A stretch of DNA of 64,000 nucleotides from Lichina pygmaea (taxonomy: Eukaryota; Ascomycota; Lichinomycetes; Lichinales; Lichinaceae), in assembly GCA_963422465.1 (NCBI GenBank), contig OY730169.1, forward strand, positions 3,720,001-3,784,000. Reading direction: 5' to 3'. Shown piece by piece: positions 32,663 to 43,211 of the stretch. The notes below the pieces were generated by a model, which ran no database searches, was not told the origin of the DNA, and was given only the letters and a program-made list of their open reading frames with translations. Numbering within the stretch: the stretch's first letter is position 1; each line of letters starts with the position of its first letter. The translations under genes were made by a program, and so were the position numbers.

Positions 32663-34688
32663 CAGGATTGTTTCGTGGAGCTGAGATGCTGCTTGTTGGA
32701 AGACCGGCCAGGTGGATGAGAGAACGACCAGACCGTTCACCACCGTGATCTTGCAGGTTCCCTCACGGCACGCGCCTACTTCCTTGACAGTCCAGCGGAC
32801 AAGGCTGTTCTACCTTCCTAGGACTCTGGGTCAGATCTGCCCGTCGTTGGGCCAGGCCGGGGAAGCTTACCGGAGCTGTGGAAGCCTGGCGGTAATGAAA
32901 AGAACCTTACAGGCTTGATGCGGATGACGATATCGGCCTGGAATCTTTGAGACTAGTGGAGAAAGTGAAGGGTACCGGATGAAGGTGGGGATGAGAGGGG
33001 GAGGTGGGAGAGTGAAGGGTAGGTGAAAGGTGGAGGGATAAGGCGGAGGAGGAGGAGGAGGAGGAGGAGGAGGAGGAGGAGGAGGAGGAGGAGGAGTAGG
33101 TGAGGAGGAAGAAGAGGGGGAGAAGAAGGGACAGAGAGAGGATGAGGAGAAGAGAATCGAAGAGCTTCAAGCAGTTGACGGAGGTATCTTCACGGAACTG
33201 TGGAGATGGAGGGGAAAGGGAAGAGAAGGGAAGACGAGGACGAGGAGCAGACCAAGTACAGGACGTGAAGGGAAACGGCTCCTGCCGACGCCAAAAGTGA
33301 CGGCCAATTGAGGGAACCGAAAACGTTTCTACGGCGCGCCAGGAGGAAAAATAAAGGGAAGAAATCTAAAACAAAAGAAATACAAAAAAAAAGAGGTGGG
33401 TTGCTGGGTGCCGGGTGATGGGGGCGGATTTTTTCCCACTCGCTTGGACCCCAAAGATGCTAATTAAGCGAGAGAGTTCCTCTGCACCTTGTCGTGCTTG
33501 TTCCGTGCTTGTTGGTGACAGTCGACGACAGTTTACGGTATGGTACGGCACGCTAGAGCTACTGGAGAGGCCGACACGTATGTACCCCGTACTCTACTTA
33601 CGCTACGGGAGAGTATAGGGCGTGCGTGGAGGCGCGGCTGTTTCCGTGGGACCGGTACGTATGTACTCCGTACTGTACGAAGTACGCACTGTAGGGTGCT
33701 GTGAGTACCTCGCTTAGACCTGCTGTTCTTAGTCTCTGAGAGGAGGGTGAGGGAGAGGCATTAGGAGGGTGAGGGACGCCTGGGATTGGTGCTGAGCTTG
33801 CAGGGGTGCAGTATGTTGTGGGTGTCCGGCGTACGAGTATGCTGATATGGGCTTCTTCAATATAGTGAGGGGGGAGATAGAACCAGAGCTGAGGCGCCAC
33901 AGGGTGCCATGGGTGCCTATGAAGTAGGCGTTGTACTGTAGGTTTGGTGGAACAGCTGTATGGCAGTGCCACTGGCTGGGCTGGGATGATATGTGTAGCA
34001 GCTCGAACTCGCCAGTTCAGGGCGGCCGGGTATCAGTAGCCAGCTACCACTTACGTACTGTAGGTACCGAAATATCACGTAGGTACGTATTTACAGCCTG
34101 AATGAAGATGGAGAAACTCCTGATGTGTACTATACTAGGCAGGAACTACGTACGTACTGTAGTTAGGTTGTACGCTGTACAAGAAGTAAGGCTCTATCTC
34201 TTTTAACGTGGAAGATGTCTGGTGTGGTGGGTTAGATAGGGAAGGATCGGAGGAGTAGTCCCGTTCCTTTATATGAGCCATTTGGTATTGAGAAGAAGCA
34301 GAGGGGTATTGCTGGAGCTACAAGGCAACGGCCTGCTCTGAGCGGGGAGAAGATGATGATCATTGACGCCCTCTCGGACCCGAGGGCTATATGAGCCCCT
34401 ATCTAGCTGACAAACAATACTGACTAAGCCAGGCTCGGCCCTGTGGCCGCAACAGGTATGATTAACGGTCGTAAAAATCAGTTGAATTGTCAGAGATATC
34501 TGATGCGTGGAGGCTATTGCAGAAAGGACAAGTTGACACGCAGGCTACACTAGTGTGAAGTTGGTCGTCGGTAGGAGAAAGGGATAGAGGTGCTTGATAT
34601 AACAGTGTATGTTGCAAACAGGAAACGATAGGTAGGAAGATAGCAATAATAGAGTAGAGCTTACGCATGTGTGGGAACCCGTCACATA
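32663..34688. other. Spacer upstream of the KH gene, downstream of the alcohol dehydrogenase
   Basis: About 2 kb without a supportable gene. The KH leader is purine-rich, with a long GGA repeat (listed). GTACG-rich motifs occur at 33530-33700 and 34060-34170. The part at 34180-34460 is moderately AT-rich and could be decayed repeat sequence, but shows no end repeats I can define. Confidence 0.5.
33045..33095. repeat. (GGA)17 microsatellite
   Basis: Uninterrupted GGA triplets inside a longer purine-rich stretch (32985-33240) that probably forms part of the KH gene leader or promoter. On the KH sense strand it reads as a pyrimidine tract. Confidence 0.93.
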
Positions 34689-36194
34689 TCAGATATGCTG
34701 TAGCACAGCTAAAGCATCATCACTCTGAGTGTCAAATATGATCTTGAACACCTCTCTCCGATCAAACAAATCGTACGCCGTGACAGCATGCGACAGCGGG
34801 TAGACAGCGTGTTTCAAGAACCTAACACAACCCCATCGTCAGCACGGCCTTGGCGTCTAAGATACCTGCCAGGGAAAGGACGACGAACCCGAAGAGGTGC
34901 TGCTTCTGCCTGAGCAGTTTGAGCGCGGCCGAAAAGACGGACCGCACCGGACAGCGGCCCATCTGCAGCCGCAGATTCTTGGCGTAGGCCTCGGCGCCGG
35001 TCCATGGGATCTGCATCGTGGAGTATCGTTTCAGCGGCGGGAGACTGAAGGAAGACGGCGTAATTGCTGGGAAATGAACAGACCTCGCAGTTGTGTACGC
35101 CAACGCTACTGATGACGCCGCAGGGTCGTAAGAGATCGAACGCAAGGCTGAGCGCCTGGCTCGATCCGACAACCTCGAGCGCGACATCGGCGCCGCGACC
35201 GCCGGTGGCTTCTCGGACGCGCGATCGCAGACCTTCGGCGTCCGTCTCGAAGTTCAGTGGCTCGGCGCCGAGCGACTGCGCCGTGGCCAGTCGTGAAGGA
35301 ACCGAGTCGACGGCGAAGAGATGGCTTGGTGTGTACTGCAACGCTGCGACGATCGTGCAGAGCCCTTGTATCGAGCTTCAGATCAGACAGCTCTCCCGGG
35401 CTTCTGGCGGCGGTGGGCTTACCCACGGGCCCACACCCCAAAACAACCACCGTAGCATCAGCGACCTGCGCTTCGCTCAGGCTTTTGAACCCATTGGCCG
35501 CGGCAAAGTAGCCCGTTGGGAATATGTCTGCCATGAGCACCAGCGCCACGTCCCGGAGATCCTCAGGCGCCTTCACGACGGTGCCGTCGGCCAACGGCAC
35601 GCGCACCTTCGAGTACTCGTATCAGACCCAACGATCAATGGAGGCATCTGTAGCCGGGACTCACGTACTCTGCCTGAGCCCCATCGAGCGCCGGACTCCC
35701 GAACAGAGCTCCCTTCTCACATCTCGACGAGTGGCCGTTGCGGCAGTAGAAGCACTTCGAACTACGGTCTTCGGTCAGGTTATTGCTGGTAGAGCTGCCG
35801 CGACCATTGACGCATGCCTCAGATGTGCTTGACCGGCACTCACCAGGATGTCGTAAACGGCACGACGACGCGGTCTCCGTCCGTCACCGTCGTGACGTCA
35901 CTGCCAACCTCTTTGACGACGCCGGTGCACTCATGGCCCATGACGAAGCCCGCTCGACTCTTCTCGTGACCACGGTATATGTGTAGATCACTATGGACGA
36001 CATGTCAGCCCAATGTCGATGTCACAATGGGTTTGCAAACGTCTAGATCGGCGTTGGAGGCACCTTCCACAAAGGCCGGTATATTGCACTTGGATGATCA
36101 CGTCGCCAGGGTCTTGGATCTTCGGGATTGGTCTGTGCTCCAGGACGACCTTGCCAGGTCCGTGGAAGATGACGGCGCGCATCGAATCATCCAT
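34689..36194 (-). CDS. Zinc-binding alcohol dehydrogenase, medium-chain (MDR) family
   Basis: Seven exons: 36194-36064, 35990-35844, 35761-35665, 35606-35423, 35364-35084, 35010-34889 and 34821-34689. They join in one frame to 364 residues. The catalytic-zinc region reads YTGLCGSDLHIYRGHE and GFVMGHECTGVV. The structural-zinc loop is CSKCFYCRNGHSSRC. The cofactor site is VVVLGCGPVG followed by AVDSVPSRLATAQSLGAE. The end is QMGRCPVRSVF, HLFGFLKHAVYPLSHAVTA and EVFKIIFD. NAD(P)-linked oxidation of an alcohol or reduction of an aldehyde is the family reaction; the substrate is unknown. The last intron's donor (GTTCGT) is weak but fixes the frame and restores the expected C-terminus. Confidence 0.85.
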
Positions 36195-36606
36195 GGTGAG
36201 GAGGAACGTGGTGCTCGTACCTCTATCTACGCCGCCGATGGACTAATGGGAGGGTCTACTGTTATCTTTCCGGTCTCGGAGTTGTCCCATGGCGCTGCTA
36301 AACGTGTCTCGGGAAGCCAATGCCGGGCTCGATATCGTGCGCTGTCTAGGCTGCAGTGACCTGTACCTCCGTATAGGAGAGTTAGTCCACACATCTTACG
36401 GCCACGTTCATCCTGAAGAGTAGCGCCTTTGGATATTGAAACGGTAAGGATCCATCACTCGAGTCGATATTATCATCATACTTTGTACGATTGCTAGGCG
36501 CGACGTCGATCCTAAGTGGTATCACCTCCAAGTCCGCGACGCAGTCACTACCTTTTTTTTTATATGAGGGGGAACAAAGACGGCCAAAAGTGCACGTGGC
36601 CGCTCG
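36195..36606. other. Spacer between the P-loop protein 3' end and the alcohol dehydrogenase promoter
   Basis: About 410 bases with no gene seen. An AT-rich stretch and a run of T lie near 36550. Confidence 0.5.
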
Positions 36607-38510
36607 TCAGGATCCATCGTCTTCCTTCTTCCCCGGCACAACCTCCACGGTGGTCGCCTTGTCCAGGGCGCCCTTGGCGTTCCGCGTCGTGATCTTGTAG
36701 CTGCCCTTGTGCCAGAGATCCTTCGCCACGATCTCCCTCGTCCGACCCAAGCTCTCGATGGCCGAGATGCGATCCAGCGTCGCTTCCAGGTGCTCGTCGA
36801 AGCCGGGCTGCCCGCAGATCCCCCGGAAGGCGTTCTGCATCGGCACCGAGTCGGCGCGGACCATCGCGCGCGAGTCGATCGTGAAGACGTTGACGTGGTC
36901 GTACATCTGAATAAAATCTGCTCGCGTCATGATCTGGCGCGCCTCGTGCAGCGGAATCTCGGGCAGGACGTGGCCCTTCCGCGGGTCGCATTGCTGCTCA
37001 ACCTCTCGTTGTCGGTCGGCAAGCGCCTTCGCAAGGATCATTGCTGCAGACTGGTGGTGCAGAGTTCAGCAATCTGGTGGAAGGGGGTGGCAGCAGGGTT
37101 GGAAGGCAGCACTGACAGCATATTTCTGCTGGTCCATGACATCGTCGTCCATCTCCTCGCCCAGCACCCAGCATTGGTTCAGGAACCATGTCTTCTCCGT
37201 CTGACAGATATCTCGACAGGTCTGAAGCATGTCCTGGGACTTGGCAACCCGGTTCAAATAAGCTAGCCGCCCACCTACCATGCCGTAAACCTCGTCGAGC
37301 ATTGCCCGCGACGGCTCGACGTTGAAGTATTTCACTCGGTAGGATTTCAGCGCCGTCAGAGCACGTTCCTTAGTCAAGTCCGACACCGGGAGAACCTCGA
37401 GGTGACTGGCGTTCAGTTTGAGTCTCTCGTACACCCAGTAGTCGTCGCTGTTGAGGATGACGGTCACGAGGTTGCTGGCGGCCCAGTGCTCAGCTCGTTG
37501 CTGGATCAGCTCCAAAAGATTCTGACCTTCTTCGTTGTCGCGCAGGAGGTGCATGCTGTTGATGACCAGAATCAGAGGCTTCCCAATGGCCCTCCGTCGT
37601 CGCAAGGCGACCTTGTCGAGCTTGTTGAAAGCGCGTTCGATGTCGAGCAGCGGAGTCGTGTCACGCGGTCCTCGGATCGAGAAGAGCGAACCGATGTAAT
37701 CCTCGTGATACTCAAAATCAAGCGCCTTACCGAGCCTGATGCGAAAGATCTCGGTGTCCGCATGGGCCTCGAACATGGACACACCCTCGCCGCCAACGCG
37801 ATGCATGGCATCGATGAGCATTGACGTCTTTCCGGATCCCTTCTCTCCCACGATCAGGTAGTAATGACCTTTCTCTTCTCCCCTGAGGATAGCGTCGACC
37901 TTGGCCTGCTCGACTCTGGGATACCAATGCTCGTTGTGCTCTGGTTCTCCGGCCACGCCGCTGGGGATCCTCTTGATGTTCGCCGACAGGTCGAGAACTG
38001 GATCACCAGGGGTGAACGCGTTTTCCATCTTCTGCAGGACCAAGTGCTTGTAGTAGCGATGATATCCATAGCCAGCTAAGCTAGAGACGCGGATTAGCCG
38101 CGACGCCTTCCCCAAACAGAAGATGACCAAGTGATACGTACCCAAGCATTACCAGCGACGCAACCGTTGTGGCCGCGCTCTCGAACATCTTAAACAGCGT
38201 CCCATTGGCGTCTAGTATGCTTGGCTTGGACTGCTCTGTATCTTGCGGACCCCATCTCTGCGTGCTAGGACCAGCCTGAGCTTGACCTGGCTGGAATGGG
38301 TTACCGTCTTTGTTGATGTCACTTGGCTTGTAATCGCAAGAGGACCTTACCTGGCTGGAGTTGGTAGTCTTGGCTGCCGCCGGCGCTGTTCGAACCATGC
38401 CGTACACAACCAGCGAAACATCTCCGCGGGTGGAGCCGTCTCCACGATCGAAGGCGCGGGACCTTTCTTGCGCAAATTTCCATGCCCTCTGCTCGACTCA
38501 AGGCGAACAT
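36607..38510 (-). CDS. Mitochondrial AAA+/P-loop ATPase-like protein, fungal
   Basis: Four exons: 38510-38351, 38280-38142, 38080-37117 and 37050-36607, joined to 568 residues. The N-terminus is rich in Arg and lacks acids (CARKVPRLRSWRRLHPRRC), a good mitochondrial targeting sequence. A hydrophobic segment (FESAATTVASLVMLGLAGYGYH) suggests a membrane anchor. Walker A is GEKGSGKTS at about residue 177. The Walker-B-like strand PLILVINSMHLLRDNEEG lacks the usual acidic residue directly after it. The conserved tail includes LPEIPLHEARQIMTRADF and DRISAIESLGRTREIVAKD. Likely an inner-membrane or matrix NTPase of unknown task. Intron 1 acceptor is AAG (38281-38282); a 60-base in-frame alternative would lose the targeting frame. 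ATG 38483 is an alternative start. Confidence 0.72.
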
Positions 38511-39342
38511 ATTCACACGAACTCAGAGCTGCTGAGTGCAAAGACATGGATAAATTCGGTTCATGCTGTAGCGCTCTCATTTACCTCGTAGGCAGCGCGC
38601 ATCAAAATCCAGGATTGTCTGTCTCGAATAGGACCGGGAAAGTGTTGACTGGGCGTGGCAGTGGCAGGACCCTGAGTCACGTGAGAAAATATTTCCTGTA
38701 AACAAGTCTGCTACCCGTTCCATGAGGGGGGTATTTACCCCCCCCCCCCCCCCCCCATGGCACGGGTACTGTGCGGAGTACTCGTATTGACTAAGTAGCC
38801 TTTTTGTGCTTGAAGCTCTTCTGCACGACGTATGCAAACAGACACGACAGGTAGCTTGATAAGCCGAGTGAAGTGCTGGGCCCACAACAACATTGCTAAA
38901 CCGAGACTCTCGCCAAGTTACTCGCTATCGACCAACTTTGTGTCTGCAACAGCCTTACGAGTACGGGAGTACAGCATCGTGAACATCTACGCGATGATCA
39001 GGAAGCTCTCCCGAAGTACGTACTCGTATGTACTGTACTCGTAGCAGTATGGTGTGCTTAGTCACTAGTTACTCAGCAGTACTTAGCCCCTCGCTTCGAG
39101 ACCAATCAAGCAGCGGCAACTGCATCCGGCAAGGAATTTCGCGCTCCATCGCCATTGCCCATCGTCATTGTTTGTTGACGCCGAAACCGCGGTGCGGAAT
39201 GTCATTGCGCCACTGGACGTTGCGCCCCTGAAAACTCACATTCGCGGATAGCATACGTTGGCGTGTTGGACCGGGCTCATCCAGCGGTCCCGACCTTGCT
39301 TCAACACCGCTCGAGCTCCATTCCAATTGACTGTATATCATA
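38511..39342. promoter_or_regulatory. Divergent promoter between the P-loop protein and the membrane protein genes
   Basis: 830 bases with no gene. It holds the poly-C palindrome copy at 38712-38768 and scattered GTACTCGTA-type motifs at 38775-39045. Confidence 0.5.
38712..38768. mobile_element. TA-flanked palindromic mini-element, copy 1 (expanded C run)
   Basis: TACCCGTTCCATGAGGGGGG, then TATTTA, then 19 C and ATGGCACGGGTA. It is the same palindrome as at 52.7 kb, with two mismatches in the left arm and the right-arm C run grown from 6 to 19. Both copies lie between TA dinucleotides, as a mariner-type insertion would. Too short to code. Confidence 0.55.
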
Positions 39343-40399
39343 ATGTCGACGCCGCAGAAGCGCATCGCCGAGCGTATCGACCAGGCGCTGCCGTTGCAGA
39401 CGTCCAGAATCCCGCGGTTCCTGCACTTCCCGTTGCTTTTCACCATCAGCCTGGGGCTTTCGGCTACGCTGTACACTGCCGCTTCTGGCTTCTTGGGTAG
39501 CGATCTCGGCCGCGTCAGTCGGCGACTGACCGAGGGGTGGCAGCTGGCTGGGCTCGTCGCCTGGAGGGCCGTTGAACTTGGGGTCGGATGGTGGGGCAGC
39601 TTCGATGGTGAGCGAGATGGTCACGGCTGTACGAGTAGAGCCCCACAGTAGGCTCCAGACGCTGATCTTGTTTGCGCCTCTAGGGGTCGACTACGCATCC
39701 CTCATAGTCTTGTCGCGCCTGCCAACATTTTTCCTGTTGACAACGTTCTACAATATCCCCGGTACGACCGTCGTGGGCTGTCTGGTCATAGATGTCATCA
39801 CCAACTCGTTGCCCTTCCTGCTCTTGCGTCCCCTCCTTCCGCAGCACAAGTCTTCCTCGGTCAAGTCGCGGGGCTCGGCTCGTTCGGTCATCAACGACTT
39901 GCCCATCCGCTTGACGACATCCCTGTTGGCGGCGGCCATACACGCCACGGTCATCTATGTCAGCTATCAGACCTGGCTGCCGATCCACCTCGTCGAGCAC
40001 TTTGACGGTCTCAGGGATATCTCCGCGGCTCACTCTTCGGCCCCGATTTACCTGATCGCGAGTTTGCTGCCTGCGGGATATGCTGCCCGAGACCTGCTCT
40101 TCACTCCGTATGTGGTCAAGAGAGCCGAGACCGAGCGCGATGTCCAGCTGGCCTTCGATCCCGAGACGGCTACTTTCGCTGAGACGCTCCAGCAAAATCT
40201 CTGGGGCTTCTCGAGACCAACAAAGTTCCTCGTCAAGCGATTGGCAACTGTGGCTGTCGTGACCGGCAGTAGCACCTGGCTTCAGACCTTCGTGACGCTC
40301 GAGGGCGTTGAGAGCTACGGAGCCCTCGGTTGGTCTGGGATGTGGGTTCTCGCGACAGCGCTCACCGGAGTCGCCTTCTGGTGGGTGGGCGGTGCCTAG
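39343..40399 (+). CDS. Conserved fungal integral membrane protein
   Basis: Two exons: 39343-39607 and 39684-40399, with donor GTGAGC and acceptor CTAG. The product is 326 residues. Five to seven hydrophobic segments are visible, including FPLLFTISLGLSATLYTAAS, ASLIVLSRLPTFFLLTTFYN, LIASLLPAGYAARDLLF and a C-terminal WSGMWVLATALTGVAFWWVG. The N-terminus starts MSTPQKRIAERIDQALPLQT, a pattern I associate with a conserved fungal family of unknown function. No catalytic motif is visible. Confidence 0.78.
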
Positions 40400-40919
40400 G
40401 GAGGTCCCAGAAGGGACGCGCTCTGGTTCGCATCTAGGGGAAGCGAACGAGGCACGGTTAGACCGGGTCTGCCCATCTCGATTCGAGCTCTTCCTGTCCT
40501 GCTTCTGTTTGCTCTCATTGGGATTTCCCCTCAACAGCACGGCCGTTTAATTTCGGGAGTCTTGGGTGGTACAAGGTCTCATTGTGCTCTAGAAGGTTAT
40601 GTTGTACCGTTTACGTAGTTTTCGTCATTGAGGGAGACAAGGTGCTGAGGTTGGGTTCCATACTAGCACTTTATCGTTTCTGAAACTTTTCTTCCACTAG
40701 TTGTGTGATTAAAACTACTGCTCTCCTTGTCAAATGCCAACTTGACATCAATGCGGATGGTAATCGTAGCTGCTCTGTGCTGCCTGTTCTCTGGATGCGC
40801 CTGGTAACCGAGGAGAATGTTATTCAAGGTGTCTTGCCTTGACACAGTACTGATTTCTCTACGCTGGACAAGCAAAAATTGAAGTGAGCAAAACAATCCA
40901 AAAAAGGAAAGTGCGTCGA
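40400..40919. other. Spacer between the membrane protein and tRNA-Leu
   Basis: AT-richer sequence, presumed 3' UTR. A T run follows the tRNA 3' end (see terminator). Nothing else recognised. Confidence 0.5.
40895..40919 (-). terminator. Possible Pol III terminator of tRNA-Leu
   Basis: The + strand carries AAAAAA at about 40900-40905, so the minus strand has a T run 15-20 bases past the tRNA 3' end, as Pol III needs. Confidence 0.6.
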
Positions 40920-41035
40920 TGATGGGAGCGAGATTCGAACTCGCGCAGGGTTACCCCTATCAGGATATGATATTGTGTCCTCTTTTCGAGGACCTGCCTT
41001 AACCTGACGCCTTGGACCAGCTCGGCCATCCCACC
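40920..41035 (-). tRNA. tRNA-Leu(AAG) with a 31-nt intron
   Basis: The acceptor stem GGTGGGA pairs with TCCCATC (one G-U), discriminator A at 40920. The D arm begins TGGCCGAGCTGGTCCAAGGC. The anticodon stem TCAGG pairs with CCTGA. The loop TTAAGG...T gives anticodon AAG at 41000-40998. A 31-nt intron (40996-40966) sits after position 37, where Sen endonuclease cuts. The long variable arm AGGG-GTAA-CCCT is the class II feature of tRNA-Leu. T arm is GCGAG-TTCGAAT-CTCGC. Reads CUU and, after A34-to-I editing, CUC. Confidence 0.95.
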
Positions 41036-41714
41036 TGTTCCCGATGGAGGAAAGTAAAGCAATTTCAATAATTAGCTCTACGATCAAAGCAAGATTGACA
41101 TCTGCCTCGCCCAAACCAGCTCTACGAGTATGTACTTACGACATTTTTCTGCTTTCCGATCTCCCCCACTGCTGACGTATGCACAGTACAGCATGTGCCA
41201 GTCAGATTACTAATAATCATGGCCGCGGTAGGTGCTATCTGCAGTGGCCAGTGGGACTCTTGAGTGGTATGGCAATCGTTACAATCACGGGTACTTCGTA
41301 CCTGGCCGGCCTACTTTTAGGTGGTTGCTAATGTAGCGGCTGACCAAGCCAGCTCCCAAACCCATTCACGATGCAGCCTTAGACGGCTGGTCCTTCTCGT
41401 AACATGCTCCATCTCCGTCTCGGTCCCCTTTCCTGCCATCACAATCTCATTGAACGATTTCAAGCTTGTGCCAGTCATCCTTGCTGCAGCTTGCATTCAC
41501 CAGGGTAGCACCCTCCGCCCCACTCTAGTCGGGTGAAACAAAAGCCAAGCACGTTGTGCGGGTCCGACAGCCCCTCTCCCGAAATCTCCCTTTGACAGGA
41601 TATCAAGCACGACCAGGCCATTCGACAGACCCGGTAGCTGTGGCTCTGGAGATCACCTGTCGACTCTGACGTCTCGTCACCAGAAAGGCAGACCGCGGGG
41701 GACTGCTGCGCACC
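41036..41714. other. Spacer between tRNA-Leu and the Yippee gene
   Basis: Divergent promoter, about 680 bases. TACGAGTATGTACTTACG-type motifs occur near 41125-41150. No gene found. Confidence 0.5.
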
Positions 41715-42134
41715 ATGGGGTTGATGTACAATGTCTATTTGAACTCGAGCCGCATATACGGCTGTAAGAATTGCAAGACCCACCTGGCAGACCACGACGA
41801 CATCATCAGCAGGGTACGAGTTTCCTTCTTCTAGAGTGCGTTCTCGGCTCGGTCGCGAGTCTTGCTTCGAGTAGAGAATCGTTCTGACGCGACCATGTAG
41901 AACTTCCGGGGCCAACATGGCAAGGCGTACCTGTTCGAGAAGGTAGTCAACATCACCACTGGCGAGGCGGTAGATCGCACTATGACCACTGGTCGGCACG
42001 TTGTTCGCGACATCAACTGCAAGCAGTGCAAGGATACGGTCGGGTGGAAGTACGACAAGGCCTACGAGCCGGCGGAGAAATACAAGGAGGACAAATACAT
42101 CCTGGAGGTTGAGCTACTCTGCCTCGTCTCCTGA
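41715..42134 (+). CDS. Yippee family zinc-binding protein
   Basis: Two exons: 41715-41813 and 41901-42134, with donor GTACGA and acceptor GTAG. The product is 110 residues. It reads MGLMYNVYLNSSRIYGCKNC, then THLADHDDIISR | NFRGQHGKAYLFEKVVNI, TMTTGRHVVRDINCKQCKD, VGWKYDKAYEPAEKYKEDKY. The two CxxC pairs (CKNC and CKQC) bind one zinc ion in the Yippee fold, and all conserved family blocks are present. Yippee proteins are small, highly conserved in eukaryotes; the fungal role is mostly undefined. The last residues after YILE are less certain, because another short intron could begin at GTTGAG. Confidence 0.9.
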
Positions 42135-43211
42135 AGATCCGCGACGATTCGTGGCTGTGGCGGCCGCGGCATCGGTCGACTGGAGCTAGATCTCCTGTCC
42201 GGGGGACCACCGGGTACAGATTTCCCGATGTCGGTGGCGCAAGGCATGAACGGGAGTGGAGTCCTCTAGCATTCGTTTGGGAGCGGACATGTGTTGGGCG
42301 TTTGACGGCGTTGGGCTTGACTGAGCGCTTACGTGCTCATGGCCTTTGAAGACCACAGCATCTGCCATTGCTCGATTTTCTTCAGCGTCCAATCGTCCTG
42401 CCGATATGATTTAAGGGCTATTGCGAGATGGAAGCTTCAGAACTCGACAATCTCACTATTGAACCACGGGCCGGCTTCAAAAGCTCTATCGGGCGGCACT
42501 GATGGTCACACCCACGGCTCGTGACAGATAGAACAGGTCTCTAGGGTCCTCTCATACCGAAGGAGCATACGTACGTACGTACGAAGTATATGTTAATGAG
42601 ACAGAGGTGGCCTTTCTGGTGCATAGATGCGACCGAAGAGAAGGCCGTCTCCATTCTGCCACAATAGCATATCACTCACAGGCAGTGACATCAAAGTGCT
42701 ACCCATGGGGATGCTGACTAAGGCGAACATGACTACTCAGGCTTCGGCTGAGTCAGTCAGTGCACGTGACTGTTCCACTTTCCCCTTGGGGAAGCTTTTT
42801 CCGATCCCGAATGACTTTTGAAGCATGTCATCGAGCTGTACGCATGTACTTCGTACTTCCGTCTTCCCGGTGCTTCGAGCTCTCAAATTTTTTTTTCTCC
42901 ACTCTCTTTGGCTTCTCCAATGCTTGTAGTATCGTAGACTTCTTATATTTCCATCCTGAAAAGTAACCCTCGCCCCGTGGTCGATCAAGGACTGTCAGTC
43001 CACTGTGCTATACGCTCCTTTCTTTCTCCTTCCTGTATTAGTCCTCTCTGTCTTCTCGACGTCTGCATTCTCTCAGCGTTCGGCTTGGCCTATACATCCA
43101 CTCTCGATTCTGCTGCCTCTCGTGGAACAAGTGTCAGCTCGCCCGAGTACTGCTTTTGGGCCCCGGAAGCCTCGAGCCACATCCGTTGAGCTGTCTGACG
43201 CCTGATTCGCC
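42135..43211. other. Spacer between Yippee and CLU1
   Basis: About 1.1 kb with no gene found. A CGTACGTACGTACG run lies at 42569-42583. A pyrimidine-rich CT stretch at 43010-43050 probably belongs to the CLU1 promoter. Confidence 0.5.

Noticed and set aside
34180-34460. AT-richer stretch that resembles decayed repeat DNA
   Set aside because: No end repeats, target duplication or coding remnant could be defined.
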